This document shows positions 8,526-16,834 of a DNA stretch of 64,000 bases, piece after piece; the first letter of the stretch is position 1, and each line of letters starts with the position of its first letter. The position numbers and the translations under genes are program-made. The notes under the pieces were generated by a model. That model made no database searches. It saw only the letters and a program-made list of their open reading frames with translations, and had not been told where the DNA came from. Origin of the DNA: Rhizobium sp. BK316 (lineage in GTDB: Bacteria; Pseudomonadota; Alphaproteobacteria; Rhizobiales; Rhizobiaceae); the NCBI RefSeq assembly GCF_014193695.1, contig NZ_JACHZR010000002.1:496001-560000 (forward strand), given 5' to 3'.

Positions 8526-10319
8526 ATGCCAGTCTACAAGGCCCCGGTGAACGACACGCTCTTCGTGCTGAACGACGTACTGGGTCTCGAGCGCTACAAC
8601 AATCTCCCGGGTTTTGCCGATGCCACGCCTGATATGGTGGAGGCTATTCTGGGCGAGGCGGCGAAGTTGGCCGAGGAAGTTGTGTTCCCCGTGAATTATT
8701 CCGGAGATCAGGAAGGCTGTACGCGCCACGACAACGGCACGGTGTCGACGCCGAAAGGCTTCAGAGAAGCCTATCAGGCCTATCGGGAAGGTGGCTGGAT
8801 CGGGCTTGCCGTGCCGGAAGAGTTCGGCGGTCAGGGCCTGCCCTATACGCTGCATACCGCGGTCGGCGAATATACGTCGGCCGCCAATATGTCGCTGATG
8901 ATGTATCCGGGGCTGACGCAGGGTGCCATCGCCGCGATCGTCGTCCACGGCACCGATGAACAGAAGAATACCTATCTGCCGAAGATGGTGGATGGCACGT
9001 GGTCCGGTACCATGAACCTCACCGAGCCGCATTGCGGCACCGATCTCGGCATGCTGCGCACCAAGGCGGTGCCGCAGGGCGACGGCAGCTACAGGATTTC
9101 CGGCCAGAAGATCTTCATCTCCGCCGGCGAGCACGACCTGACCGAGAACATCGTCCACTTGGTCCTCGCTCGCATCGAAGGTGCGCCTGAGGGCACCAAG
9201 GGCATCTCGCTCTTCATCGTCCCGAAATTCCTCGTCGGCAAGGACGGTGCGCTCGGCGCCCGCAACGGCGTTTCCTGCGGCGCCATCGAACACAAGATGG
9301 GTATCCACGGCAACGCCACCTGCGTCATGAACTACGACGAGGCGACGGGCTTCCTGATCGGCGCAGAGAATCGCGGTCTCAACGCCATGTTCGTAATGAT
9401 GAACGAAGCCCGTCTGATGGTCGGCCTGCAGGGCATCGCTATTTCCGAAATCGCCTATCAGAACGCCGCCAGCTACGCCCGTGACCGCATCCAGGGCCGC
9501 TCGCTTTCCGGCGTGAAGGCGCCGGACAAGAAGGCCGATCCGATCATCGTCCATCCGGATATCCGCCGCTCGCTGATGACCATCCGCGCCTTCAACGAGG
9601 CCGGCCGCGCCTTCCTGCTCTGGACTGCGTTGAAATCCGATATTGCCCACCGCGCCAGCGATGAGAAAGAGCGTCAGACGGCAGATGACATTCTCGGCCT
9701 TGTCACGCCGATCCTCAAGGGCGTGATGACCGACAAGGGTTTCGATCACGCCGTCATGGCCCAGCAGGTCTTCGGCGGTCATGGCTATATCGAAGAGCAT
9801 GGCATGAGCCAGTATGTGCGCGATGCCCGTATCGCCATGATCTATGAAGGGGCGAACGGCATCCAGGCGCTCGATCTCGTCGGCCGCAAGCTGGCGCTGA
9901 ACGGCGGCCGCGCCGCCATGGCGCTCTTCAAGGAAATCGGCGATTTCTGCGAGGAAAACCGCAATGACGAGCAGCTGAGCTTCTTCGCCAAGCATCTGAA
10001 AAAGGGCTTGAACGACGTGCAGGGCGCGACCATGTGGTTCATGCAGAATGCCATGGCCAAGCCCGACAATGCCGGCGCCGGTTCCACCGATTACATGCAC
10101 CTCTTCGGCCTCGTCATCATCGGTTATATGTGGGCGCGCATGGCGAAAGCCGCCAATGAACGCCTTGCCGCCGGCGATGCGCGCGAAGATTATCTGAAGA
10201 ACAAGCTGATCACGGCGAAGTTCTTCATGGAGCGCGTGATGCCTGAAACCACATTGCGCAAAGCCCGCATCGAAACCGGCGCCGACACGATGATGGAACT
10301 GGCCGCCGAAGCCTTTTGA
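8526..10319 (+). CDS. Acyl-CoA dehydrogenase, long form with C-terminal extension
   Basis: 597 residues, FAD-dependent, catalysing the first step of acyl-CoA beta-oxidation. Visible are the N-terminal helical cap (residues 1-160), the flavin-binding strand region with [13 protein letters not shown] and [11 protein letters not shown] (about 160-280), and the C-terminal helical domain with [23 protein letters not shown] and [14 protein letters not shown], where the Glu in YEG is the catalytic-base position. The length and C-terminal extra domain match the subgroup that includes DmdC (3-methylmercaptopropionyl-CoA dehydrogenase), so the substrate may be unusual. The start follows a TTGGAGGA ribosome site. 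It is first in an operon with thiolase and FadB. Confidence 0.92.
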   Translation: MPVYKAPVNDTLFVLNDVLGLERYNNLPGFADATPDMVEAILGEAAKLAEEVVFPVNYSGDQEGCTRHDNGTVSTPKGFREAYQAYREGGWIGLAVPEEFGGQGLPYTLHTAVGEYTSAANMSLMMYPGLTQGAIAAIVVHGTDEQKNTYLPKMVDGTWSGTMNLTEPHCGTDLGMLRTKAVPQGDGSYRISGQKIFISAGEHDLTENIVHLVLARIEGAPEGTKGISLFIVPKFLVGKDGALGARNGVSCGAIEHKMGIHGNATCVMNYDEATGFLIGAENRGLNAMFVMMNEARLMVGLQGIAISEIAYQNAASYARDRIQGRSLSGVKAPDKKADPIIVHPDIRRSLMTIRAFNEAGRAFLLWTALKSDIAHRASDEKERQTADDILGLVTPILKGVMTDKGFDHAVMAQQVFGGHGYIEEHGMSQYVRDARIAMIYEGANGIQALDLVGRKLALNGGRAAMALFKEIGDFCEENRNDEQLSFFAKHLKKGLNDVQGATMWFMQNAMAKPDNAGAGSTDYMHLFGLVIIGYMWARMAKAANERLAAGDAREDYLKNKLITAKFFMERVMPETTLRKARIETGADTMMELAAEAF

Positions 10320-10325
10320 TTGCGA

Positions 10326-10374
10326 CCCCTTCTCCCCAAGGAGAGAAGGTGGCCCGAAGGGCCGGATGAGGGGG
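10326..10374 (+). repeat. RIME/REP-type intergenic palindromic repeat
   Basis: Two adjacent hairpins lie inside the operon between the dehydrogenase and thiolase genes: CCTTCTCCCC paired with GGAGAGAAGG, then GGCCC-GAA-GGGCC, followed by GGATGAGGGG. This two-hairpin layout is that of the short mosaic repeats (RIME class) scattered in Rhizobium genomes. In the mRNA it could slow decay or modulate transcription between fadE-like and fadA genes. Confidence 0.75.
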
Positions 10375-10457
10375 CCGCAGACGCAGGTTTCTCCGCTTCG
10401 GCCTTGCCGGAAGAACGAAATTCACCGGCGCCCATGCGCCGCCAGGGAGATGAGACA

Positions 10458-11666
10458 ATGACCGAGGTTTTCATTTACGACCACGTCCGCACGCCCCGCG
10501 GCCGCGGCAAGAAGGATGGTTCACTCCACGAAGTGCCCTCCGTACGTCTCGCGGCAAAGACGCTGGAGGCGATCCGCGACCGCAACGGACTGAATACGGA
10601 AACGGTCGACGATATCATCATGGGCTGTGTCGATCCGGTCATGGATGCCGGTGCCGTCATCCCCAAGGCCGCTGCCTTCGAAGCCGGCTACTCGACAAAG
10701 GCGCCCGGCATGCAGATCTCCCGCTTCTGCGCCTCAGGCCTCGACGCCGTGAATTTCGGTGCCGGCAAGATTGCGCAGGGCGCCGATGACATCGTCATCG
10801 CCGGCGGCGTCGAAAGCATGTCCCGTGTCGGCCTCGGCATGTCCGGCGGCGCCTGGTTCATGGACCCTTCGGTGAATTTCCCGGCCTATTTCATGCCCCA
10901 GGGTGTCTCGGCTGACCTCATCGCCACCAAATATGGCTTCTCGCGTGACGACGTTGATGCCTATGCCGTCGAAAGCCAGAAGCGTGCAGCGAACGCCTGG
11001 GAAAAGGGCTGGTTCAAGAACTCGGTCATCCCGGTCAAGGACCAGAACGGCCTGACCATCCTTGCCCATGACGAACATATGCGACCCGGCACCGACATGC
11101 AGGCACTCGCCTCCCTCAATCCGTCCTTCCAGATGCCCGGCGAAATGGGCGGCTTCGAAGCCGTCGCCATCCAGGCACATCCGGAAGTCGAGCGTGTCAA
11201 TTATGTCCATCATGCCGGCAATTCCTCAGGCATCGTCGATGGAGCCGCTGCTGTCCTGCTCGGCTCGAAGGCCGGGGGCGCAAGCATGGGCCTGAAGCCG
11301 CGCGCCCGCATCAAGGCCTTCGCCAATATCGGCTCCGACCCGGCCCTGATGCTGACCGGCCCCGTTGACGTCACGGAAAAGCTCCTGAAGCGCACGGGGA
11401 TGACGCTTGCCGATATCGACCTTTTCGAGCTGAACGAGGCTTTCGCCGCCGTCGTCCTGCGCTACATGCAGGCTTTCGATATCGATCACGACCGGATCAA
11501 CGTCAATGGCGGCGCGATCGCCATGGGCCACCCGCTCGGTGCCACCGGCGCCATGATCCTCGGCACTGTGCTGGACGAGCTGGAGCGCCGTGATCTGAAC
11601 ACCGCGCTGGTCACCCTCTGCATCGGCGCCGGCATGGGCACGGCAACCGTCATCGAACGCGTCTAA
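10458..11666 (+). CDS. fadA: Acetyl-CoA C-acyltransferase (thiolase)
   Basis: 402 residues, cleaving 3-ketoacyl-CoA with CoA at the end of each beta-oxidation turn. The nucleophilic Cys91 sits in [12 protein letters not shown]; the C-terminal half has the histidine motif [15 protein letters not shown] and the second active-site cysteine (C388) in TLCIGAGMG. The start ATG has GGGAGATGAG upstream; a longer in-frame reading continues into the repeat and is not used. Only 12 bases separate it from fadB downstream. The pairing with a FadB-type subunit suggests the degradative thiolase, not the PHB biosynthetic one. Confidence 0.92.
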   Translation: MTEVFIYDHVRTPRGRGKKDGSLHEVPSVRLAAKTLEAIRDRNGLNTETVDDIIMGCVDPVMDAGAVIPKAAAFEAGYSTKAPGMQISRFCASGLDAVNFGAGKIAQGADDIVIAGGVESMSRVGLGMSGGAWFMDPSVNFPAYFMPQGVSADLIATKYGFSRDDVDAYAVESQKRAANAWEKGWFKNSVIPVKDQNGLTILAHDEHMRPGTDMQALASLNPSFQMPGEMGGFEAVAIQAHPEVERVNYVHHAGNSSGIVDGAAAVLLGSKAGGASMGLKPRARIKAFANIGSDPALMLTGPVDVTEKLLKRTGMTLADIDLFELNEAFAAVVLRYMQAFDIDHDRINVNGGAIAMGHPLGATGAMILGTVLDELERRDLNTALVTLCIGAGMGTATVIERV

Positions 11667-11678
11667 GGGAGAGAGACG

Positions 11679-13892
11679 ATGAGCTACACCAACTTCACCG
11701 TCGAGACCGATGCGGATGGTATTGCCCTGGTCACCTGGGACATGCCCGGCAAGTCGATGAACGTCTTCACCGAAGAGGTGATGAACGAACTCGATGCGAT
11801 CATCGATGCCACTGTCGCCGACAGCGCCGTCAAAGGCGTCGTCATCACCTCGGGCAAGTCCTCCTTTTCCGGCGGCGCTGATCTGTCGATGATCAAATCC
11901 ATGTTCACCCTCTACCAGCAGGAGAAGTCGGCAAACCCGGAAGGGGCCGCGCAAAAACTCTTCGATCTCGTCGGCCGCATGACCGGCCTTTTCCGCAAGC
12001 TCGAAACCTGCGGAAAGCCCTGGGTCTCGGCCATCAACGGCACCTGCATGGGCGGCGCGCTGGAAATGTCGCTCGCCTGCCACGGCCGCGTCGCCTCCAA
12101 TGCCAAGAGCGTCAAGATCGCTCTTCCGGAAGTCAAGGTCGGCATCTTTCCCGGTGCCGGTGGCACGCAGCGCATCTCGCGCCTGACGGATGCCCAGTCC
12201 GCTTTGCAGATGATGACGACAGGCCAGTCGCTGAACGCTTCGCGCGCCAAGGCGATGAATCTAGTCCATCAGGTGGTCGAGCCGGATCAACTGATCCCGG
12301 TTGCCAAACAGATGATCAAGGATGGACTGAAGCCTGTCGCCCCCTGGGACGAAAAGGGCTTCAAGGTTCCCGGCGGCGGCATCTGGACGCCTGCTGCCGC
12401 CCAGCTCTGGCCGGCGGCTCCAGCGATCCTGCGGCGTGAAACATCAGGCAATTATCCGGGCGCGCTCGCCATCCTGAAATGCGTCTATGAAGGCCTGCAG
12501 GTGCCCTTCGATACGGCGCTCAAGATCGAGCAGCGCTATTTCACGCAGGTGCTGCAGACCACCGAAGCCTTCTCGATGATCCGCTCGCTCTTCATCTCCA
12601 TGCAGGAACTCAACAAGGGCGCCCGTCGCCCGGCAGGTGTGCCGAAGACGGAGCTGAAAAAGGTTGGCGTCGTCGGCGCCGGCTTCATGGGCGCATCGAT
12701 CGCCTATGTCACGGCCGCTGCCGGTTTCGAGGTTGTGCTGATCGACCGCGATATGGAGGCTGCCACCAAGGGCAGGGGCGTTGGGGAAGGTCTCGTCAAG
12801 GATTCCATCGGTAAGGGGCGTCTTACGCAAGATGAGGGTACCGCGCTGCTTTCCCGCATCATACCGTCGGCGGACTACACCGATCTTGGCAATGCCGATC
12901 TCGTTATTGAAGCGGTCTTCGAAGACCGCGCCGTCAAGAAAGCGGTCATCGAACAGGTCGAGGCCGTCATCCCGGAAACCACCATCTTTGCCTCCAACAC
13001 TTCGACCCTGCCGATCACGGGCCTTGCCGAAAATTCCAAGCGCCCGGAGCAGTTTATCGGCGTGCATTTCTTCTCGCCGGTTGAAAAGATGATGCTGACC
13101 GAGGTCATCCTTGGCAAAAACACCGGCGACCGGGCGCTCGCTGTGGCGCTGGATTATGTCGCCGCCATCAAGAAAACGCCGATCGTTGTCAACGATGTCA
13201 GGGGCTTCTTCGTCAACCGCTGCGTCTTCCGTTACATCCACGAAGCCTATGACATGCTGATCGAAGGCGTGCCGGCGACGATGATTGAGAATGCTGCCAA
13301 GATGGCCGGCATGCCGGTCGGCCCGCTGTCGCTGAATGACGAAGTGGCAATCGATCTCTCGCAGAAGATCCTCAAGGCCACGGTCGCAGATCTCGGACCC
13401 AAAGCGGTTGACGAGCGCCACCTTGCCCTCATCAACAAGCTGGTCGACGAACTCGATCGCCGCGGCCGCAAGAACGGCAAGGGCTTCTACGAATACCCGG
13501 CCAAGCCCGCCAAGAAGTTCCTCTGGCCTGAGCTGAAAACGCTCTATCCACAGAAGCCGGCCGACGAGATCGACGTCAACACCCTGAAGCAGCGCTTCCT
13601 GGTGACGATCGCGCTCGAAGCGGCCCGCACCATGGAAGAAGGCATCGTCACCGATCCGCGTGAGGCCGACGTCGGCTCCATCCTCGGCTTCGGCTTTGCG
13701 CCCTATACCGGCGGTGCGCTGAGCTATATCGACGGCATGGGCGTCAAGGCCTTCGTAGACCTCGCCGAAAAGCTGGCCTCCGCCTATGGCGATCACTTCA
13801 AGCCGACGCTGCTGCTGAAAGATATGGCCGCCAAGGGCGAAACCTTCTACGGCCGCTTCGATCCCCATCCTGCGGCTGACAAGGCCGCGTAA
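11679..13892 (+). CDS. fadB: Bifunctional enoyl-CoA hydratase / 3-hydroxyacyl-CoA dehydrogenase
   Basis: 737 residues. Residues about 10-200 are the crotonase-fold hydratase (SSFSGGADLSMIK, GTCMGGALEMSLACHGRV, LPEVKVGIFPGAGGTQR, with the two catalytic glutamates visible). From about 325 an NAD-binding Rossmann fold begins (VGVVGAGFMGASIAYV), with SNTSTLPI and GVHFFSPVEKMMLTEVI, then the C-terminal dehydrogenase domain (FVNRCVFRYIHEA). It hydrates 2-enoyl-CoA and oxidises the L-3-hydroxy product for the thiolase. The ribosome site GGGAGAGAG precedes ATG. It ends the three-gene operon and is followed by a strong stem-loop. Confidence 0.94.
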   Translation: MSYTNFTVETDADGIALVTWDMPGKSMNVFTEEVMNELDAIIDATVADSAVKGVVITSGKSSFSGGADLSMIKSMFTLYQQEKSANPEGAAQKLFDLVGRMTGLFRKLETCGKPWVSAINGTCMGGALEMSLACHGRVASNAKSVKIALPEVKVGIFPGAGGTQRISRLTDAQSALQMMTTGQSLNASRAKAMNLVHQVVEPDQLIPVAKQMIKDGLKPVAPWDEKGFKVPGGGIWTPAAAQLWPAAPAILRRETSGNYPGALAILKCVYEGLQVPFDTALKIEQRYFTQVLQTTEAFSMIRSLFISMQELNKGARRPAGVPKTELKKVGVVGAGFMGASIAYVTAAAGFEVVLIDRDMEAATKGRGVGEGLVKDSIGKGRLTQDEGTALLSRIIPSADYTDLGNADLVIEAVFEDRAVKKAVIEQVEAVIPETTIFASNTSTLPITGLAENSKRPEQFIGVHFFSPVEKMMLTEVILGKNTGDRALAVALDYVAAIKKTPIVVNDVRGFFVNRCVFRYIHEAYDMLIEGVPATMIENAAKMAGMPVGPLSLNDEVAIDLSQKILKATVADLGPKAVDERHLALINKLVDELDRRGRKNGKGFYEYPAKPAKKFLWPELKTLYPQKPADEIDVNTLKQRFLVTIALEAARTMEEGIVTDPREADVGSILGFGFAPYTGGALSYIDGMGVKAFVDLAEKLASAYGDHFKPTLLLKDMAAKGETFYGRFDPHPAADKAA

Positions 13893-13899
13893 GCAACGA

Positions 13900-13930
13900 G
13901 GCGGCAAGGCTCGCTGTAGCCTTAGCCGCC
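13900..13930 (+). terminator. Stem-loop after the beta-oxidation operon
   Basis: GGCGGCAAGGCT pairs with AGCCTTAGCCGCC (one bulged T) around a six-base loop, eight bases after the fadB stop. There is no long T run after it, so it may be an mRNA-stabilising or weak termination structure. Confidence 0.5.
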
Positions 13931-14000
13931 CTCCCGTTCTCGTTAAATCCAGCCCCTGTGTGCGATGGGGGTGCCTCACGCCAGCAGGAGCGCAAAACAC

Positions 14001-14016
14001 TTAGCTCTTGCGCTAA
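14001..14016. promoter_or_regulatory. Inverted repeat before the ArsR-SRPBCC operon
   Basis: TTAGC and GCTAA flank six bases, 26 bases before the ArsR-type start, and ACTTAGC recurs directly before the start codon (14032-14038). ArsR-type regulators usually bind such sites over their own promoter; autoregulation is an inference. Confidence 0.35.
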
Positions 14017-14041
14017 CTATCTCGTCGTGATACTTAGCCTT

Positions 14042-14389
14042 ATGGATTACTATTCACATCAACTCGACAGCATCTTTCTAGCGCTCGCCGACCCCACGCG
14101 CCGCGCCGTCATCGGCCGTCTCGGCACTGGCCCGGCCAGCATCAGCGACCTCGCAAAGCCCTTCGACATGGCCTTGCCGTCTTTCATGAAGCACATCCGC
14201 CTACTGGAAGAAACAGGCCTCATCGAAACGAAAAAGCAGGGCCGCGTGCGCACCTGCACGCTGGAGAAGCCGCGTTTCGCCATGGTCGAAGGCTGGCTTT
14301 CTGCTCAGCGCGCCATCTGGGAAGCCCGCACGGACAGGCTCGAAGCCTTCGTCACGGCCACGCAATCGAAGGAGGAGAAACCTCAATGA
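14042..14389 (+). CDS. ArsR-family transcriptional regulator (SRPBCC-coupled type)
   Basis: 115 residues with a winged helix: FLALADPTRRAVIGRL at the N-terminus, recognition helix around ALPSFMKHIRLLEETGLI, then the wing (KQGRVRTCTLE). The cysteine metal motif of classical ArsR/SmtB sensors is absent. The stop overlaps the start of an SRPBCC gene by ATGA, the standard pairing in which a metal-independent ArsR protein controls its downstream START-domain partner. The start chosen is the ATG where homology-like sequence begins; upstream in-frame codons run through the promoter region. The ribosome site is weak. Confidence 0.85.
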   Translation: MDYYSHQLDSIFLALADPTRRAVIGRLGTGPASISDLAKPFDMALPSFMKHIRLLEETGLIETKKQGRVRTCTLEKPRFAMVEGWLSAQRAIWEARTDRLEAFVTATQSKEEKPQ

Positions 14390-14856
14390 ACATCAATGTG
14401 AATCCCGATCTCGATCTCACCATTTCGCGCATCATCAAGGCCCCGCCGACAGCCGTCTGGAGCGCCTGGACGACGCCAGAAAAATTCGAAAAATGGTGGA
14501 TCCCCGCGCCGGCGCTTTGCCGCGTCACCACCATGGACGTCTCAGCCGGCGGCGCCCTCGTCACCGAGATGAGCGAAGACGGCCGCCCCTTCCAGCCGCA
14601 TCTCAGCGCCTGCTACCTGGATGTTCGGGACGGCCGCCGCATCGTTTTCACCAACGCGCTTCTCGGCGGCTGGCGCCCTGCGCCGACCCCCTTCATGACT
14701 GCCATCATCACCTTCGCCGACCACCCGGAAGGCACCGATTACAACGCCCTCGTCATGCACAAGGACAAGGAGACTCGCGCCACGCATGAGGAATTGGGCT
14801 TCTATGACGGCTGGGGCACGGTTGCCGAGCAACTGGCGAAGTTCGTGGAAGCATAG
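14386..14856 (+). CDS. SRPBCC (AHSA1/START-like) domain protein
   Basis: 156 residues with the hallmark pattern of the AHSA1-like SRPBCC fold: an N-terminal strand DLTISRIIKAPPTAVWSAWTTPEKFEKWW, a middle GGALVTEMSEDGRPFQPH, and a C-terminal long helix (EELGFYDGWGTVAEQLAKFVEA). These proteins have a deep hydrophobic ligand pocket; ligands are mostly unknown. It is translationally coupled to the ArsR gene (ATGA overlap), so it is probably expressed when the regulator is relieved. Its 3' end overlaps a possible small frame on the other strand. Confidence 0.85.
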   Translation: MNINVNPDLDLTISRIIKAPPTAVWSAWTTPEKFEKWWIPAPALCRVTTMDVSAGGALVTEMSEDGRPFQPHLSACYLDVRDGRRIVFTNALLGGWRPAPTPFMTAIITFADHPEGTDYNALVMHKDKETRATHEELGFYDGWGTVAEQLAKFVEA

Positions 14857-14948
14857 CAGGAAAAGCAGGCGCCAGCCGCAGGATGGGCAAAGACAATGCC
14901 GGTGGTGGCAAGGACGAGAGAGGCCGCAAAGCCCGATACAATTGTCAT
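14802..14948 (-). CDS. Possible small secreted peptide, antisense to SRPBCC 3' end
   Basis: 48 codons. The N-terminal half is a good signal peptide or membrane span (MTIVSGFAASLVLATTGIVF, then AHPAAGA) and the tail has three cysteines. An unusually strong ribosome site (GGGGGAGGA) lies eight bases before ATG. Against it: the last third is antisense to the SRPBCC gene, and no family is recognised. It may be the surviving start of a longer secreted gene that lost its end. Low confidence. Confidence 0.3.
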   Translation of the reverse strand: MTIVSGFAASLVLATTGIVFAHPAAGACFSCYASTNFASCSATVPQPS

Positions 14949-15103
14949 GCTCGATTCCTCCCCCTTAAGATCGACAGGCGGGGAATCGGAAATCACCATT
15001 TCCGTAACATGTTCACACGACAGGCAAGGTGTAGGCGGGTAATGTGATCTACGCAGATTAACACGAAGACTTATAGGATCACTGAAAGTTCCGCCCAAAG
15101 TCG

Positions 15104-15415
15104 TTAAACGGCGAGGCGAAAATCTTCCGCCTGACCTTCGTCAAACATCTGACGCAGCATCTCCAGGATCACATGGACCTTGTCGGATTTGACCGAGTAG
15201 TAGATCGTCTGCGCATCACGCCGCGTCTTGACGAGGTCCTTGCTGCGGAGCTTGGCAAGGTGCTGGGAGAGGGCGGATTGGCTGATGCCGATTATATCGG
15301 CAAGATTGTTGACCGTGACCTCGCGCTCCGCCAGGGTCTGCAGCATCCTGAGCCGATGGGCATTCGCCATGACCAGCAACAGCTCGGCCTTCTTTTCAAA
15401 GCTATCCGTATTCAT
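15104..15415 (-). CDS. ArsR/SmtB-family regulator, NolR-like
   Basis: 103 residues. The DNA-binding helix and wing (ISQSALSQHLAKLRSKDL, then TRRDAQTIYYSV) closely follow those of rhizobial NolR, a repressor of nodulation and other genes. The ends differ from NolR (it lacks NolR's longer tail), so this is a paralogue, not certainly NolR itself. No obvious metal-site cysteines are present. Two starts are possible: a GTG five codons earlier (15430) or the ATG used here, which has a GAGGG site nine bases upstream. A perfect palindrome at 15488-15502 lies in the shared upstream region with the monooxygenase gene. Confidence 0.85.
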   Translation of the reverse strand: MNTDSFEKKAELLLVMANAHRLRMLQTLAEREVTVNNLADIIGISQSALSQHLAKLRSKDLVKTRRDAQTIYYSVKSDKVHVILEMLRQMFDEGQAEDFRLAV

Positions 15416-15487
15416 GATTTCTGCCCTCACGATTTAGAGAATGTAATTTCATATGACTAATAAAGAATTATCTTGATAGTGGGATAA

Positions 15488-15502
15488 ATGACAAATTGTC
15501 AT
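15488..15502. promoter_or_regulatory. Perfect palindrome between NolR-like and monooxygenase genes
   Basis: ATGACAA and TTGTCAT surround a single A, a 15-base perfect inverted repeat in the divergent intergenic region. A second palindrome, TCATATGA, is at 15449-15456. Both are candidate binding sites for the NolR-like regulator; no binding evidence is available. Confidence 0.45.
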
Positions 15503-15669
15503 CTCTTGATTTGGGCGGCTCCCTGGATTGACCGCAGGGACATTCGGGGTGTGAGTTTCATTTGATCCAGCCGGATAGGGCTCACAAATCGCGCGCGCAA
15601 CGCCTATATGACCATCCGGAATCATGCCAAGAAGCGTGGTGGCAAATTACAAGTTTAAGCGATGGAATC

Positions 15670-16692
15670 ATGAAGAAGATCGGTTTTCTCTCTTTCGGGC
15701 ATTGGACGCCCTCGCCGCAATCTCAGACGCGCTCGGCAGGTGATACGCTGCTGCAGTCGATCGACCTCGCCGTCGCCGCCGAGGAATTGGGCGCGGATGG
15801 CGCCTATTTCCGCGTTCACCACTTCGCCCGCCAGCTTGCCTCGCCATATCCGCTGCTTGCGGCTGTCGGCGCAAGGACGAGCCGCATAGAGATCGGCACG
15901 GCTGTTATCGATATGCGCTACGAAAACCCGCTCTACATGGCGGAGGATGCCGGCGCGGCCGATCTGATTTCGCGCGGGCGCCTGCAGCTCGGCATCAGCC
16001 GAGGCTCGCCCGAGCAGGTCATCGATGGCTGGCGCTATTTCGGCTACAATCCGCCGGATGGACAGAGCGATGCCGATATGGGCCGCCGCCATGCCGAGGT
16101 CTTCCTGGAAGTGCTGCGGGGCGAAGGCTTTGCCGAGCCCAATCCGCGGCCGATGTTCCCCAATCCGCCCGGCCTGTTACGCCTCGAGCCGCATTCCGAA
16201 GGCTTACGTGACCGCATCTGGTGGGGTGCGGGCTCGAACGCAACGGCGGTCTGGGCTGCCAAGCTCGGCATGAATCTCCAGAGCTCCACCCTGAAGGACG
16301 ATGAGACGGGCGAAGCCTTCCATATTCAGCAGGCCAAGCAGATCCGTGCCTATCGCGAGGCCTGGAAGGACGCCGGCCATGCCCGCGAACCGCGCGTTTC
16401 CGTCAGCCGAAGCATCTTCGCGCTGGTGAACGATCGCGACCGCTCCTATTTCGGCTATGGCAATGAAGGGCAGGACAAGATCGGCTTCATCGACGAGAAT
16501 ACCAGGGCGATCTTCGGCCGCTCCTATGCCGCCGAGCCTGATGCTCTCATCGAGGAGCTGAAGAAGGACGAGGCGATTGCCGAGGCCGACACGCTGCTGC
16601 TCACCGTGCCCAACCAACTCGGCGTGGAATATAATGCCCACGTCATCGAATCGATCCTGAAATATGTCGCCCCGGCGCTTGGCTGGCGCTGA
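15670..16692 (+). CDS. LLM-class flavin-dependent oxidoreductase (luciferase-like)
   Basis: 340 residues with the TIM-barrel pattern of bacterial luciferase-like monooxygenases: IDLAVAAEELGADGAYFRVHHFA near the N-terminus, the RIEIGTAVIDMRYENP strand, GRLQLGISRGSPEQ, and IWWGAGSNATAVWAAKLGMNL. These enzymes use FMNH2 or F420 with varied substrates; rhizobia should use FMN. The start ATG is set by the conserved MKKIGFLSFGHW beginning; a longer frame upstream has no plausible content. The gene is divergent from the NolR-like regulator, which may control it. Confidence 0.85.
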   Translation: MKKIGFLSFGHWTPSPQSQTRSAGDTLLQSIDLAVAAEELGADGAYFRVHHFARQLASPYPLLAAVGARTSRIEIGTAVIDMRYENPLYMAEDAGAADLISRGRLQLGISRGSPEQVIDGWRYFGYNPPDGQSDADMGRRHAEVFLEVLRGEGFAEPNPRPMFPNPPGLLRLEPHSEGLRDRIWWGAGSNATAVWAAKLGMNLQSSTLKDDETGEAFHIQQAKQIRAYREAWKDAGHAREPRVSVSRSIFALVNDRDRSYFGYGNEGQDKIGFIDENTRAIFGRSYAAEPDALIEELKKDEAIAEADTLLLTVPNQLGVEYNAHVIESILKYVAPALGWR

Positions 16693-16734
16693 TGACACTG
16701 CGCAACGGCATCATGCCGTCGCTGTTTCTCTACA

Positions 16735-16834
16735 GCATCGGCCCGAAAATCGGAATCGATTTTCGGAAGCCTGATGCGTAGATTCAAAGAGTTAGAGCGT
16801 CCTTTGTGCGTCCGAATGGACGCACGGCGCTCTA
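16735..16834 (+). repeat. Rhizobial palindromic repeat family A, copy 1
   Basis: About 100 bases made of a GCATCGGCCCGAAAATCG / CGATTTTCGG module, a linker with GATGCGTAGATTCAA, and a second palindrome whose arms are AGAGCGTCCTTTGTGCGTCC and GGACGCACGGCGCTCT. A near-identical copy lies inverted at 39386-39481, and half a copy at 31924-31966. The repeat covers the 3' end of the MFS gene on the other strand. Confidence 0.85.

Noticed and set aside
8481..10100. Long minus-strand frame opposite the acyl-CoA dehydrogenase
   Set aside because: High-GC shadow; no ribosome site, and the plus strand has all dehydrogenase motifs.
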